Source: Campylobacter concisus UNSWCS
GTDB lineage: Bacteria; Campylobacterota; Campylobacteria; Campylobacterales; Campylobacteraceae
Assembly (NCBI RefSeq): GCF_000466685.1
Contig: NZ_ANNG01000030.1
Coordinates: 1-64,000 of the forward strand
Direction: 5' to 3'
DNA: 64,000 nucleotides
The notes beneath the pieces are model-generated. The model was not told the DNA's origin, did no database searches, and was given only the letters and a program-made list of their open reading frames with translations. The position numbers and the translations under genes were made by a program. Of this stretch, positions 34,198-43,694 are shown in pieces (position 1 is the first letter of the stretch; each line of letters starts with the position of its first letter).

Positions 34198-34983
34198 CTA
34201 CAAATTTAAACTCACACCAAATTTCAAAAGCTCTTTTGGCAGATAGTCATCTAAATTACCAATCTTGTCGTTATCTATCTCTATTAAATTTAGACCATAT
34301 TTTTTATAAAGCTCTATCTTTTGCTCTTTTCTTTTTATATACGCCTCATCATCTTCTAAGCCCCAAAATTCTATATAGATCTTGCCTTTTGGTATATAAA
34401 AGTCACAATAGACATCTTCTTTTATCGGCACTCTTTTTTCATAAGCCATGCCTTCAGCAAAAAGCCAGTTTGCTATAACTAGCTCTGCCCTACTTCTTAC
34501 ATAGTGACCGTCGTTTGTTCGGTATTCAGCTTTAAATTTCTCTCTAAAGTCTTCTTTTTGTTCTTCTTTGGCCGTTTTTGCGGTATTTTTCATTATCTCA
34601 TCTACGAAATTTTCGTTATAAACTATCCTCTCATTCCACCTAACGCTAGCCCTACCCATGTAGTAGTTTTGCATGCCGCCATAGTATCTGCCAGCATCTG
34701 TCACGTTGTAGCCGTTGTCACATTTTTTTATGAAGCCTAAATTTAATAAAACCTCATTTACATCTTTTGCGTTTTTGCCAAATTTCTTTGCTATCTCTTT
34801 TGCGCTAAACATATCAGCTATATTTCTTTGGTTAAATTTTACGTAAGATTTTTGATGCAGTTTTCGTCTTATAAATTTCGCCATTAAATTTATCAAAATG
34901 ACAAATATTATAATAGGCAGCACAAAGCTAAAAAACGCTGGCAACATTATGGATAGTAAATTTGCTGTATCAAAAATTTGCAT
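34198..34983 (-). CDS. Membrane-anchored PD-(D/E)XK nuclease-like protein
   Basis: 261 residues. One transmembrane helix (about 10-33) is followed by a winged-helix-like segment (about 56-98, SAKEIAKKFGKNAKDVNEVLLNLGFI) and a C-terminal domain with the spacing of restriction-endonuclease folds: R163/E167 in VRSRAELVIANWLF, D194 in YCDFYIP, E205 in IYIEFWGLEDD, then lysines 218-222 and LNLIEIDND. The E...D...ExW form resembles nuclease domains fused to helicases. Activity is not shown. It starts with a modest ribosome site and abuts the c553 terminator. No partner gene is evident. Confidence 0.6.
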   Translation of the reverse strand: MQIFDTANLLSIMLPAFFSFVLPIIIFVILINLMAKFIRRKLHQKSYVKFNQRNIADMFSAKEIAKKFGKNAKDVNEVLLNLGFIKKCDNGYNVTDAGRYYGGMQNYYMGRASVRWNERIVYNENFVDEIMKNTAKTAKEEQKEDFREKFKAEYRTNDGHYVRSRAELVIANWLFAEGMAYEKRVPIKEDVYCDFYIPKGKIYIEFWGLEDDEAYIKRKEQKIELYKKYGLNLIEIDNDKIGNLDDYLPKELLKFGVSLNL

Positions 34984-35014
34984 TTTTATGGTGCAGTGAG
35001 GGTAAATTTAAATT

Positions 35015-35566
35015 TTAAATGATAAATTCTGGCTCAAATTTTGTCCCATTTACCCTGACAACTCTTGCAGGTATGCCAACGACAGTTGCGTTTGCTGGGA
35101 CGTTTTTTAGCACAACTGAGTTCGCACCGATCTTAGCATTTTCGCCGATCGTTATAGCCCCAAGTATCTTTGAGCCAGCGGCGATAGTCACGCCATTTTT
35201 AACGGTCGGATGGCGCTTGCCACACTCTTTGCCAGTGCCGCCAAGTGTCACTTGATGATACATCATCACATCATCACCGACCTCAGCCGTCTCGCCGATA
35301 ACCACGCCCATGCCGTGATCTATGAAAAATCTCCTACCAATCTTTGCTCCTGGGTGGATCTCGATGCCTGTTAGAAATCTTGCTATTTGCGAGATGAGTC
35401 TAGCTAGAAAAAACCATTTTTTCTCATATAAAAAATGAGAAATTTTGTGAAATAAAACCGCATGGATGCCAGGAGTGTTTATAAGTATCGCCAAAAAGCA
35501 ACAACTATGCACCGATGGGTCTTTTTCACGGACGGTTTGGACTAGCTCTTTTAGACTCTCCCACAT
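35015..35566 (-). CDS. cysE: Serine O-acetyltransferase
   Basis: 183 residues, short for the family, beginning at [21 protein letters not shown]. The left-handed beta-helix hexapeptide repeats ([38 protein letters not shown]) carry the catalytic HGMGVVIGE and the KRHPTV motif. It acetylates serine for cysteine synthesis. cysK is 3 bases upstream in the same direction, so the two probably form the cysteine-synthase pair; the C-terminus here is FEPEFII, with the terminal Ile that can dock into CysK. Confidence 0.95.
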   Translation of the reverse strand: MWESLKELVQTVREKDPSVHSCCFLAILINTPGIHAVLFHKISHFLYEKKWFFLARLISQIARFLTGIEIHPGAKIGRRFFIDHGMGVVIGETAEVGDDVMMYHQVTLGGTGKECGKRHPTVKNGVTIAAGSKILGAITIGENAKIGANSVVLKNVPANATVVGIPARVVRVNGTKFEPEFII

Positions 35567-35569
35567 ATT

Positions 35570-36475
35570 TTACGCTCCGTAAAGCTCTGTACTTAGGTAT
35601 CTCTCGCCGTTATCTGGAGCTATGAAAAGCACTTTTTTGCCAGCGCCAAGTCTTTTAGCCACTCTTTTTGCAGCCACGTAAGAAGCGCCGCCACTTATGC
35701 CTATCATCAAGCCATCGCTCTTTGCGATCGCTCTAGCTGCGTTTAGTGCGTCATCGTTGCTTACTTTTTCTACTTCGCTAACTAGGCTCATATCCATTGT
35801 ATTTGGTAAAAATCCAGCTCCGATGCCTTGAATTTTATGTGGTCCTGGGTTACCGCCACTTAAAACTGGTGATGCCTCAGGCTCTACTGCGATAATCTTA
35901 GTGTCATAGCCTTTTTCTTTTAGAACCTTTGCCACGCCGCTTATCGTGCCGCCTGTGCCAACGCCTGCTACAAAGGCATCAAGCTTGCTAAAATCAGCCA
36001 CGATCTCAGCAGCTGTTGTTAGCTCGTGAGCTTGTGGGTTATACTTGTTTTCAAACTGGCTTAGCATTACGTGATTTGGCTGAGAAGCTAGCTCAGTAGC
36101 TCTTGCGATCGCTGCTTTCATACCGCCAGCTGCAGGAGTTAGCTCAAGATGAGCGCCATATGCAGCAACGATCTTGCGTCTTTCGATACTCATGCTCTCA
36201 GGCATGCAAAGGATCACTTTAAAGCCAAGCGCAGCACCACACATAGCTACGCCGATACCTGTATTTCCGCTTGTTGGCTCAACAATAGTGTCGCCATGTT
36301 TTAGCGTGCCATCAGCTAGCATTTTTGTGATCATATTAAATGCGATCCTATCTTTTACAGAGCCGCCTGGATTAAAAAACTCTAATTTTACGTAAATTTC
36401 AGCCTCGTCAGCACCTGTTTTAACCTTTACGATAGGTGTATTACCGATCGTTTTTACGATGTTATCGTAGATCAT
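35570..36475 (-). CDS. cysK: Cysteine synthase A
   Basis: 301 residues from the ATG behind AGGAGGAGTG (an adjacent GTG would add one residue). PLP enzyme of fold type II: PGGSVKDRIAFNM with the Schiff-base lysine, PTSGNTGIGVAMCGAALG, the GTGGTISGV phosphate loop and ISGGASYVAA near the end. It makes cysteine from O-acetylserine and sulfide. It is followed at once by cysE. Confidence 0.96.
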   Translation of the reverse strand: MIYDNIVKTIGNTPIVKVKTGADEAEIYVKLEFFNPGGSVKDRIAFNMITKMLADGTLKHGDTIVEPTSGNTGIGVAMCGAALGFKVILCMPESMSIERRKIVAAYGAHLELTPAAGGMKAAIARATELASQPNHVMLSQFENKYNPQAHELTTAAEIVADFSKLDAFVAGVGTGGTISGVAKVLKEKGYDTKIIAVEPEASPVLSGGNPGPHKIQGIGAGFLPNTMDMSLVSEVEKVSNDDALNAARAIAKSDGLMIGISGGASYVAAKRVAKRLGAGKKVLFIAPDNGERYLSTELYGA

Positions 36476-36568
36476 CACTCCTCCTAAAATAAATTTCTCG
36501 TAAATTTAGCATAGAATTTAAAATAAAACATAAAAAGTCCTAATTTGCGCTAAATTTAAAATAAAAAT

Positions 36569-37237
36569 TTAGTTTTTAATGCTATCAAGCACCTCTCGTC
36601 CGTTTTGGCTTAAAATCTTGCCTTTGAAATTCTCTTTGCAAAACTCCAAAATAAGTGCATGATAGAGCTTTAAAACCTCAGTTTCGTCAAATTTCTCGCT
36701 ATCAAGAAATTTGTAAATTTCATCATAATCAAGCGAGCTAAACCACTCAGCTGCCTCGTCGTAGCTCTCAAAAATGTAGTCAAAATATGCCATTATCCTA
36801 AGCGCATAAGCATCAACGACCATGTAAGGCTTGCCGCAAGCATAAGCAAGTATCGCGTCGCAAGTCTCTGCGCCAACGCCTCTTACGCTTATGAGCCACT
36901 CGCGACCTACGTTTTCTTTAAAGTTTTCAAAGTCACCAAATTCATTTTTTATGGCTAGGCAAAGCGTCTTTAGCCGTTTTGCCTTTGTGTTGTAAAAGCC
37001 ACTTGGCTTTATGAGAGTGGCAAGCTCGCTGTTTTCAAGCGTGCAAATGCCTTGCAGGCTATCTTTGCTCGCTTTTTTTAGATTATCCAGCGCTTTTTCA
37101 ACGTTTCTCCAGTTGGTATTTTGCACTAAAATAGCACCCAAAATAACCTCAAAAGTGCCCTCGCCTGGCCATTTTAGCTCATCAAAATTTCTACTTTTGT
37201 GATTTAGCAAAGCTAAAAACAGATCGGTTGATCTCAT
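36569..37237 (-). CDS. MagIII-type 3-methyladenine DNA glycosylase (endonuclease III family)
   Basis: 222 residues with the helix-hairpin-helix-GPD fold: ILGAILVQNTNWRNVEKAL, the hairpin SVRGVGAETCDAILAYACGKP and the catalytic aspartate in MVVDAYALRIM. The C-terminal four-cysteine iron-sulfur loop of true Nth is missing. That pattern matches the MagIII group of Helicobacter and Campylobacter, which removes 3-methyladenine. It overlaps the AAA+ gene by four bases and ends the mfd-containing train. Confidence 0.82.
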   Translation of the reverse strand: MRSTDLFLALLNHKSRNFDELKWPGEGTFEVILGAILVQNTNWRNVEKALDNLKKASKDSLQGICTLENSELATLIKPSGFYNTKAKRLKTLCLAIKNEFGDFENFKENVGREWLISVRGVGAETCDAILAYACGKPYMVVDAYALRIMAYFDYIFESYDEAAEWFSSLDYDEIYKFLDSEKFDETEVLKLYHALILEFCKENFKGKILSQNGREVLDSIKN

Positions 37238-37998
37238 TTTAAATTTTCTTTAAAAGTTAGGTAAAACTGTTTTGCAGTCCTGCCACTTCTGCTAGCTCTA
37301 AGGGTAGCGAAATTTTTAGCAAGCGTGTGAAGCTCATCTTTGTCGCCAGCGTAGTCTTTAAAGTAAAAATCAACCATTTTTAGGTACTCGTCATAGTTGC
37401 CTTGATAAAAGCTGATCCAAAGACCAAAGCGGTCTGAGAGCGAAATTTTCTCCTGAGCTGCGTCGCTGTAGTGGATTTCTCCGTCTATCAGCTCTGAGTT
37501 TTCATTTTCGCTTTTAAACTCGCTTATTAGGTGGCGGCGGTTTGATGTGGCGTATAAAAGGACGTTTTTTGGCGGCTTTTGGATAGAGCCATCCATGATA
37601 GGCTTTAGAAATTTATACTCATTGCTGCCATTTTCAAAGCTTAGATCGTCGCAGAAAATGATAAATTTAAACTCACTTTTTCTGATCTCATCAATGATGT
37701 CGCCAAGGTATTTTAGATCCTCGCAGCCAATCTCAATGATGCGAAGTCCCTCTTTATAAAATTTAGTAAAAACAGCCCTTACAAGGCTTGACTTGCCACA
37801 TCCTCTCTCGCCCCAAAGAAGCACGTGATTTGCCTCGTCGCCCGCTATAAAATTTCTAGTATTTTTTAGCAAAATTTCTTTTTGTTTCTCTAGCCCATAA
37901 AGTGAGTCGATATCGACAAAATCGATATCCTCAACCGGCTTTAGCATCCCTTTTGTGCTCTTATAAATCGCTGCGTATTTCACGCCCCAATCTATCAT
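37234..37998 (-). CDS. DUF815 AAA+ ATPase
   Basis: 254 residues. Walker A is LLWGERGCGKSSLVRA and Walker B IIFCDDLSF; YATSNRRHLI is sensor 1, and the whole matches the DUF815 family of small AAA+ proteins of unknown role. It overlaps mfd by four bases and the glycosylase gene by four bases, so it is tightly coupled to two DNA-repair genes. Whether it acts with them is unknown. Confidence 0.85.
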   Translation of the reverse strand: MIDWGVKYAAIYKSTKGMLKPVEDIDFVDIDSLYGLEKQKEILLKNTRNFIAGDEANHVLLWGERGCGKSSLVRAVFTKFYKEGLRIIEIGCEDLKYLGDIIDEIRKSEFKFIIFCDDLSFENGSNEYKFLKPIMDGSIQKPPKNVLLYATSNRRHLISEFKSENENSELIDGEIHYSDAAQEKISLSDRFGLWISFYQGNYDEYLKMVDFYFKDYAGDKDELHTLAKNFATLRASRSGRTAKQFYLTFKENLK

Positions 37999-40940
37999 TT
38001 CTTATCCTTTCTTAGATAGACCAAAATTTCAGCCAAAACATCGTCGTCGTCCTTGCTGCGTGACTTTAGCCTGATCTTCTCGTCATCATTTTTTGTTATT
38101 AGTATATTTTGTTCGCTGTTTGAGATCGTCTTTATGCCAGCTTTTAGGGCTAAAATTTTGATGATGATAAGGTCTAAAAACTGCTTTGTAAATGTATCTA
38201 TCTTGCCAAATCTATCCTCAAGCTCGCTTTGTATCTCATAGACTTCACTCACCTCTTTACACTTGCTAAGGCGTCTATAAATTTCAAGCCTGAGCCTATC
38301 TTCTCTTATAAATTCTTGATTTAAAAAGGCGCTTACGCTAAGTTTTAGATCGATCTTATCAAGCTTTGCGGAGTCTTGATTAAGAAGCTTGTTGATCTCA
38401 TCTTCTAGCATTTTTAGATATAGCGAGTAGCCGATAGCCTCGATGTGACCGCTTTGCGCCTCGCCGATGATGTTACCGCCACCCCTTATCTCAAGGTCGT
38501 GATAAGCTAGCACCGAGCCAGCGCCCAAAAATGAGTTGCCTTCAAGTGCCACAAGTCGTTTTAGCGCGTCCTTGCTAATGGCGTTTTTATCTTCCACCAA
38601 AAAGTAGCAGTATGCCTGCTTGTCGCTTCTGCCAACGCGACCACGGAGCTGGTGCAGGTCAGCCATGCCAAATTTATTAGCATTTTCTACGATTATGGTG
38701 TTTGCATTTGGCAAGTGGATGCCGCTTTCAACGATGCTGGTGCAAAGCAGCAAGTCATACTCGCCCCGCTCAAATTTCATCATCTCATCTTCAGTGACTT
38801 TCGCATTTATCTTTGAGTGAAGTATTAAAATTCTAAGCTTTGGCAAAATTTTTCTTAGATCATTTGCCGTCTGCTCGATGTCTGCGATGTGGTTGTGGAT
38901 GTAAAAGGTCTGCCCGCCGCGTCTTAGCTCACGCATGATAGCCTCTTTGACGACCTTCTCGTCCCACTCTCTCACGCTTGTTCTCACATCGAGCCTCGAG
39001 CTTGGCGGAGTGGCTAAAATGCTATATGTTTTTATCTTGCTAAGCGCCATATTTAGGCTTCTTGGTATCGGCGTGGCACTCATACTTAAGATGTGTGAGT
39101 GCTGAGAAATTTCTTTTAGTTGCTCTTTTTGCTTAACGCCAAATTTATGCTCTTCATCAACGACGATAAGCCCTAAATTTTCAGCCTTTACGCCAAGAAG
39201 TGCATGCGTTCCCACGCAAACTATGGGCTCATTTTCTTTTAGCGCTTTTTGCAAGCTTGATTTTTCTTTGGCACTTGAGAAGCGATCCAGCCTAAAGACT
39301 TTTATGCCAAATTTGCTAAATCTCTGGCTTAGCGTCTTGTAGTGCTGCGAGCTAAGAAGCGTCGTTGGCACAAAGAAAAATGCGCTAAAGCCTGATTTTA
39401 TGCAGGTAAATATGGCATTCATCGCAACTTCAGTCTTACCAAAACCCACGTCGCCGCTAAGCAGTCTATCCATCACCTTGCCGCTTTTTAGCTCATCTTT
39501 TATATCATTTACCGCTTTTTGCTGGTCGCTCGTATATGAAAAGCCAGCGTCTTGGACGAAATTTAGATAAGAGATATCCTCTTTTTGTAAAATTTTACCT
39601 GCGATTAGCTCCCTTTTTGCCGCCATCGCCACGATCTTTGAAGCGATCGCGAAGAGTTTTTCTCTAACCTTCTCTTTTATCTTGGCAAAATTTGCCTTAC
39701 CCAAGCGATCAAGCACCGCCATAGAGCCATTTTGCGCGATGTAGCGATCTATCAAATTTAGATGCTCGACTGGCAAAAGAAGCTTATCGTCATTTTGGTA
39801 GGCAATTACTACAAATTCTTTCGTCGCGCCCAAAACCTTGATCTTTTCAAGCCCCAAAAATCTGCCTATACCATAATCTTCATGCACGACGTAGTCATTT
39901 ACTTTTAGCTCATCGACCACGAGGCTTGAGCGTTTTACTCGCCTTTTTTTCTCAAATTTATTTAGTGATACTACGATCTTGTCATTTGAGGTTAAATTTA
40001 CTACAAGGGGCGAAATTTCAAGCTTTACGTTGGCAAAGCCATCAAGCTCATAACCCTTAAAAAGCCCCTCATTTCTTGAAAGAACGGTTATACTTTTACT
40101 CTTGTTTAGCTCAAAAAAGTCAAAATTTAAAGTAACTTCTAAATCTTTATAGACCTTTGGCTCAGGCAAAATTTCAATGCCCTTAAATTTCTCCTCAGGC
40201 GTATCATAAATTTCAAAATCGATCTTTTTAACAAGCTTTGAGTCAAAATCTTTTAAGTAGTCGCTAAAGCTATCTATCGCCCAAAATCCAAGTGAATTTA
40301 GATCACTCACCAAAGCATCGCTTTGCATATCCTCGATCTTTTGGCTCACTTTTTCAAACTCATCTTTGCTCAAATTTGCGATAAATGGCACGATCTCAGC
40401 TTCGCTTAGCTCATTTTTGTTGCTAATTTGCGTGGCGGTATTGTAGTTTCTGATGCTCTCCACCTCATCGCCAAAGAGTAAAATTCTAATAGGGTCGTCT
40501 ATATTTACGCCGTAAATGTCGATCACTTCGCCACGAATGCTAAACTCGCCAACGCTCTCAACGATATCGACGCACTCGTAGCCAAATCGTATGAGCAAGT
40601 CGGCAAATTCGCTTAAATTTAGACTATCTTTTAACTTGATCGTTGAGCTTTCTAGGTTTTTTTGCGTTGGAAGTGGGTTTAAAAGCGTGCTAAATGGGCT
40701 TATGATGATCTTTTTGCCATCAAATTTATAGTATTTGCTAAGCACGGATGAAATTTCAAAAAGCTCTTCGTTAAAGCTTCTTAGATCATCGCCTTTTTTA
40801 GCTCTAAAATCAGGTAGTTTAAAGGCGCTAAAGCCAGCAAAACTGGCCGCATCAGCGCAGAGCGCCGCCTCTTTATCATCTTCGCAGATGAGAATTTTTG
40901 GGGCGTGTGTTAAAAGATACTCATAGACCTTTGCTTGCAT
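37995..40940 (-). CDS. mfd: Transcription-repair coupling factor
   Basis: 981 residues, a little shorter than E. coli Mfd and typical of Campylobacter. The N-terminal UvrB-like part is followed by the RNA-polymerase-interacting domain (VVHEDYGIGRFLGL), the superfamily 2 translocase (LLSGDVGFGKTEVAMNA; DEEHKF; SMSATPIPRSL; QLRGRVGRSDKQAYCYF) and the C-terminal TRCF domain. It removes RNA polymerase stalled at lesions and recruits UvrA. It overlaps folC by 20 bases. Confidence 0.96.
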   Translation of the reverse strand: MQAKVYEYLLTHAPKILICEDDKEAALCADAASFAGFSAFKLPDFRAKKGDDLRSFNEELFEISSVLSKYYKFDGKKIIISPFSTLLNPLPTQKNLESSTIKLKDSLNLSEFADLLIRFGYECVDIVESVGEFSIRGEVIDIYGVNIDDPIRILLFGDEVESIRNYNTATQISNKNELSEAEIVPFIANLSKDEFEKVSQKIEDMQSDALVSDLNSLGFWAIDSFSDYLKDFDSKLVKKIDFEIYDTPEEKFKGIEILPEPKVYKDLEVTLNFDFFELNKSKSITVLSRNEGLFKGYELDGFANVKLEISPLVVNLTSNDKIVVSLNKFEKKRRVKRSSLVVDELKVNDYVVHEDYGIGRFLGLEKIKVLGATKEFVVIAYQNDDKLLLPVEHLNLIDRYIAQNGSMAVLDRLGKANFAKIKEKVREKLFAIASKIVAMAAKRELIAGKILQKEDISYLNFVQDAGFSYTSDQQKAVNDIKDELKSGKVMDRLLSGDVGFGKTEVAMNAIFTCIKSGFSAFFFVPTTLLSSQHYKTLSQRFSKFGIKVFRLDRFSSAKEKSSLQKALKENEPIVCVGTHALLGVKAENLGLIVVDEEHKFGVKQKEQLKEISQHSHILSMSATPIPRSLNMALSKIKTYSILATPPSSRLDVRTSVREWDEKVVKEAIMRELRRGGQTFYIHNHIADIEQTANDLRKILPKLRILILHSKINAKVTEDEMMKFERGEYDLLLCTSIVESGIHLPNANTIIVENANKFGMADLHQLRGRVGRSDKQAYCYFLVEDKNAISKDALKRLVALEGNSFLGAGSVLAYHDLEIRGGGNIIGEAQSGHIEAIGYSLYLKMLEDEINKLLNQDSAKLDKIDLKLSVSAFLNQEFIREDRLRLEIYRRLSKCKEVSEVYEIQSELEDRFGKIDTFTKQFLDLIIIKILALKAGIKTISNSEQNILITKNDDEKIRLKSRSKDDDDVLAEILVYLRKDKK

Positions 40941-42123
40941 AGTACTCTTTTAAAAAGGCTTCGGCTAGGTGAAACGAGCCAAATGCTAGGTAAATTTTGC
41001 CGTTTTTTGCCTCTTTTATATCATTCATATCGCTTGACTCAAACTCTCTATGCGAAATTTCAAGCTCATTTAGCGCTTTGTTTATGAGCTCTCCGCCAAG
41101 CTCTCTGCCCTCGCAGTGGTAGTGATAAAGCAGCACGCTCTCAACGACTGGCTTTAGAGCTGCTAAGACCGCCTTGAAATCTTTATCTAAAAATGAGTTA
41201 TAAACTAGCGTTATCTTCTTGCCGTTAAATTCATCAGAGCTAAATTTCTTAGCCACAGCCTTTGCGCCAAGCTCGTTGTGACCGACATCAACGTATAAAT
41301 TTGAATCAATCTTTTCACATCTACCACGAAGCGATAAAGAGCCAAGCTTTTTGATATCTATGCTGCTATCTAAAATTTTAGCCGCGGCGTAGGCTAGAGT
41401 TAAATTTGAGCGCAAAAACTCTGGTAGGTTAAATTTATCTGCATAGTTTGCGATCTCGTTTAAATTTTCTTTGGTTAAAATTTCTCTTGGAAAGCTTAAA
41501 AGCGCTTTTTTCTCGCTAGCGATCTCTTTTGCGATAGCGATACTTGCCTCGTTCATATCGTTACTCAAAACCGCTCTTGCGCCCATGGCTTCAAATTTGG
41601 TACGTGAAATTTCTTCTATGCTATTTCCCAGTATCGCCGTGTGATCAAAGCCGATCGGAGTAAAGATGCTTAGCTCTTTTTCAAAGACATTTGTCGCGTC
41701 CAGCACACCACCCATACCAGCCTCGCAGACAAAGTAGTCGCAACCCTCAAAAAGCACCGCAGAAAGCAGCGTCATATACTCAAAATAGCTCGTTTTTATC
41801 TTGTACTCATCACTCAAAAGAGCTTGTAATCGCTCGTGAGCCACCTCTAAAATTTCATCGCTAGCGACCTCGCCATTTAGCCAAAATCGCTCGTTAAATT
41901 TAAATATATGTGGGCTCGTGTAATGCCCTACTTTTGCACCATTTTGGCTTAGAATTTGCGCTAAAAAGCGGCCCGTGCTACCTTTGCCATTTGTGCCGAT
42001 GATGTGGATTATCTTAAAAGGTTTTAGATGACCTTTGATCGTATCATAAGCCCTTATGATCCTGCCATAGTCGATCTCTTTGTAGTAAAGTGGCTTGCCG
42101 TCAAGAAATTTCGCTAGGCTCAT
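40921..42123 (-). CDS. folC: Folylpolyglutamate / dihydrofolate synthase
   Basis: 400 residues of the Mur-ligase superfamily. ATP loop IGTNGKGSTGRFLAQIL, then TSPHIFKFNERFWLNG and GGVLDATNV (folate-binding), YEMTL-like FEYMTLLSA, and a C-terminal VDVGHNELGAKAV. It adds glutamates to folates and probably dihydropteroate. It overlaps the diguanylate cyclase gene by 4 bases and mfd by 20. Confidence 0.94.
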   Translation of the reverse strand: MSLAKFLDGKPLYYKEIDYGRIIRAYDTIKGHLKPFKIIHIIGTNGKGSTGRFLAQILSQNGAKVGHYTSPHIFKFNERFWLNGEVASDEILEVAHERLQALLSDEYKIKTSYFEYMTLLSAVLFEGCDYFVCEAGMGGVLDATNVFEKELSIFTPIGFDHTAILGNSIEEISRTKFEAMGARAVLSNDMNEASIAIAKEIASEKKALLSFPREILTKENLNEIANYADKFNLPEFLRSNLTLAYAAAKILDSSIDIKKLGSLSLRGRCEKIDSNLYVDVGHNELGAKAVAKKFSSDEFNGKKITLVYNSFLDKDFKAVLAALKPVVESVLLYHYHCEGRELGGELINKALNELEISHREFESSDMNDIKEAKNGKIYLAFGSFHLAEAFLKEYYASKGL

Positions 42124-43694
42124 TTTTCCTCGATTATCTTTGGCATGACTTGGTTTCTGCCGCCCTCTTTTGAAAGATAGAGCATCTTATCAGCGCCCTC
42201 AAGTGTCATCGTGTCACTTAAATTTGCACTTCTTGTCGCCACACCAGAGCTAATGGTAACTTTGATGCGCTCGTTTTTATAGATAAATTTGAAATTTTCG
42301 ATCATGCTTCTTAGCTTCTCGCCAAATCTCACGCCATCTTTTAGGCTCGTACTTGGTAGCAAAATGACAAATTCTTCGCCACCATATCTACCGACAAAAT
42401 CAACCTTTCTAGCATTTTTCTTAAGCACCTGAGCCACGGCTGAAAGGATCACATCGCCAGCTTCGTGGCCGTAAGTATCGTTTATCTTTTTAAAGAAGTC
42501 GATATCAACAAAGCAGATCGAATAGTCCGTGCCGTAACGTTTATAGGCCTCTTCGATACGCTGAATTTCACTCATCAAAGCTCTTTTTGTAGCAACTTTT
42601 GTCAAAAAGTCCTCTTTGCTCTCAAGCTTAGCAGCTTCAAGCTCTTTTTCTAGGCTTGTGACCCTATTTTGAAGCTCAGAAATGGTAGCTTGCTTGCTGT
42701 TCATCTCAAGGCCAAGCTCCTTACTCTCGATCTCCAAGGCACCTGCGATCTCGATAAGCATGCTCTTTACATGATCGATGCTATTTGCATTTAAATTTAC
42801 ATTTTTAAGATCATTTTTGATGCTTTGCACCTTAGCTGAGCTACTTTGAGAGCTAGCTGCGATATCTGAAATCCTCTCGCCTATGCTTTGCAAGATGTTG
42901 TTTAATGAGCCAACCTTTTCGATGATCTCGGTTCTATCTTCTTCTATCCTGCGATCGACAAAACCTTTTATCTTATCTTGAAATTCTTTGCTATTTAGGC
43001 TTTGTGGATTTTGCTTTAAAACACTTCTAATGTTGCCAAGCTCCTCGCTAAGCTCCTTTGTGATAGAAGGCTCAAGGGCAAAATTTAAAAGCTCAACTAA
43101 AGCGTTTTCTTCTGCATTTTCATTTTTTTGAGATAAGAATTTCTCAAGCTCAGCGCTCATAGTCTTTAGATCGTCAAAGTCTCTCACGCCGTAATATTTC
43201 AAAAAGTCCAAAAATTCAGTATCGTAAGAGCTTACAAAGTCAAACCATTTAAGGCACATCTCTTCAAGATTTTTCTCATCATATCTTCTAGCAAGTAGCT
43301 GCATACCCTGCTCTGCTAGAGCTTTTGCATCTTTGTTGTGAAGCATAGAGATGGCTTGGAGAATTCTTCTTGCAAAGGCATTTAGTGACTTTAACTTTTT
43401 ATCATCGACCACTTGGGCTGTGCCATTTTTAGCACCATGAGAGAGCCTAGCTGTCATAAAAGCTACAAACTCATCAACCGTTTTTATATGAAGACTTATA
43501 GCTTGCGCTTTATAGTCATCACCAAGCCTTGAGATATATTTTTCTATCTTTTTGCTCTCTTCGGTAGTAAAGCCATATTTTTTAGAAATTTCATTATAAA
43601 CTTCGGTGTAATTTTCTGGCGTTAGCATCAAATGGCGATCTTTTATCTCGCTCAAGGCCTCCTTGACTATTTGACTAACGGTTACTGCTGCCAT
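42120..43694 (-). CDS. Diguanylate cyclase (GGDEF protein)
   Basis: 524 residues. A long N-terminal helical region (1-345) with no known sensor domain ends in a coiled coil (about 320-358); then a GGDEF domain with the active-site signature GGEEF (438-442) in RYGGEEFVILLP, metal-binding DIDFFKKIND, and an intact inhibitory site RKVD (429-432) five residues before it. It should therefore make cyclic di-GMP and be product-inhibited. It is soluble, with no transmembrane helix. It lies between lptE and folC, an arrangement I do not know from C. jejuni. Confidence 0.88.
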   Translation of the reverse strand: MAAVTVSQIVKEALSEIKDRHLMLTPENYTEVYNEISKKYGFTTEESKKIEKYISRLGDDYKAQAISLHIKTVDEFVAFMTARLSHGAKNGTAQVVDDKKLKSLNAFARRILQAISMLHNKDAKALAEQGMQLLARRYDEKNLEEMCLKWFDFVSSYDTEFLDFLKYYGVRDFDDLKTMSAELEKFLSQKNENAEENALVELLNFALEPSITKELSEELGNIRSVLKQNPQSLNSKEFQDKIKGFVDRRIEEDRTEIIEKVGSLNNILQSIGERISDIAASSQSSSAKVQSIKNDLKNVNLNANSIDHVKSMLIEIAGALEIESKELGLEMNSKQATISELQNRVTSLEKELEAAKLESKEDFLTKVATKRALMSEIQRIEEAYKRYGTDYSICFVDIDFFKKINDTYGHEAGDVILSAVAQVLKKNARKVDFVGRYGGEEFVILLPSTSLKDGVRFGEKLRSMIENFKFIYKNERIKVTISSGVATRSANLSDTMTLEGADKMLYLSKEGGRNQVMPKIIEEK

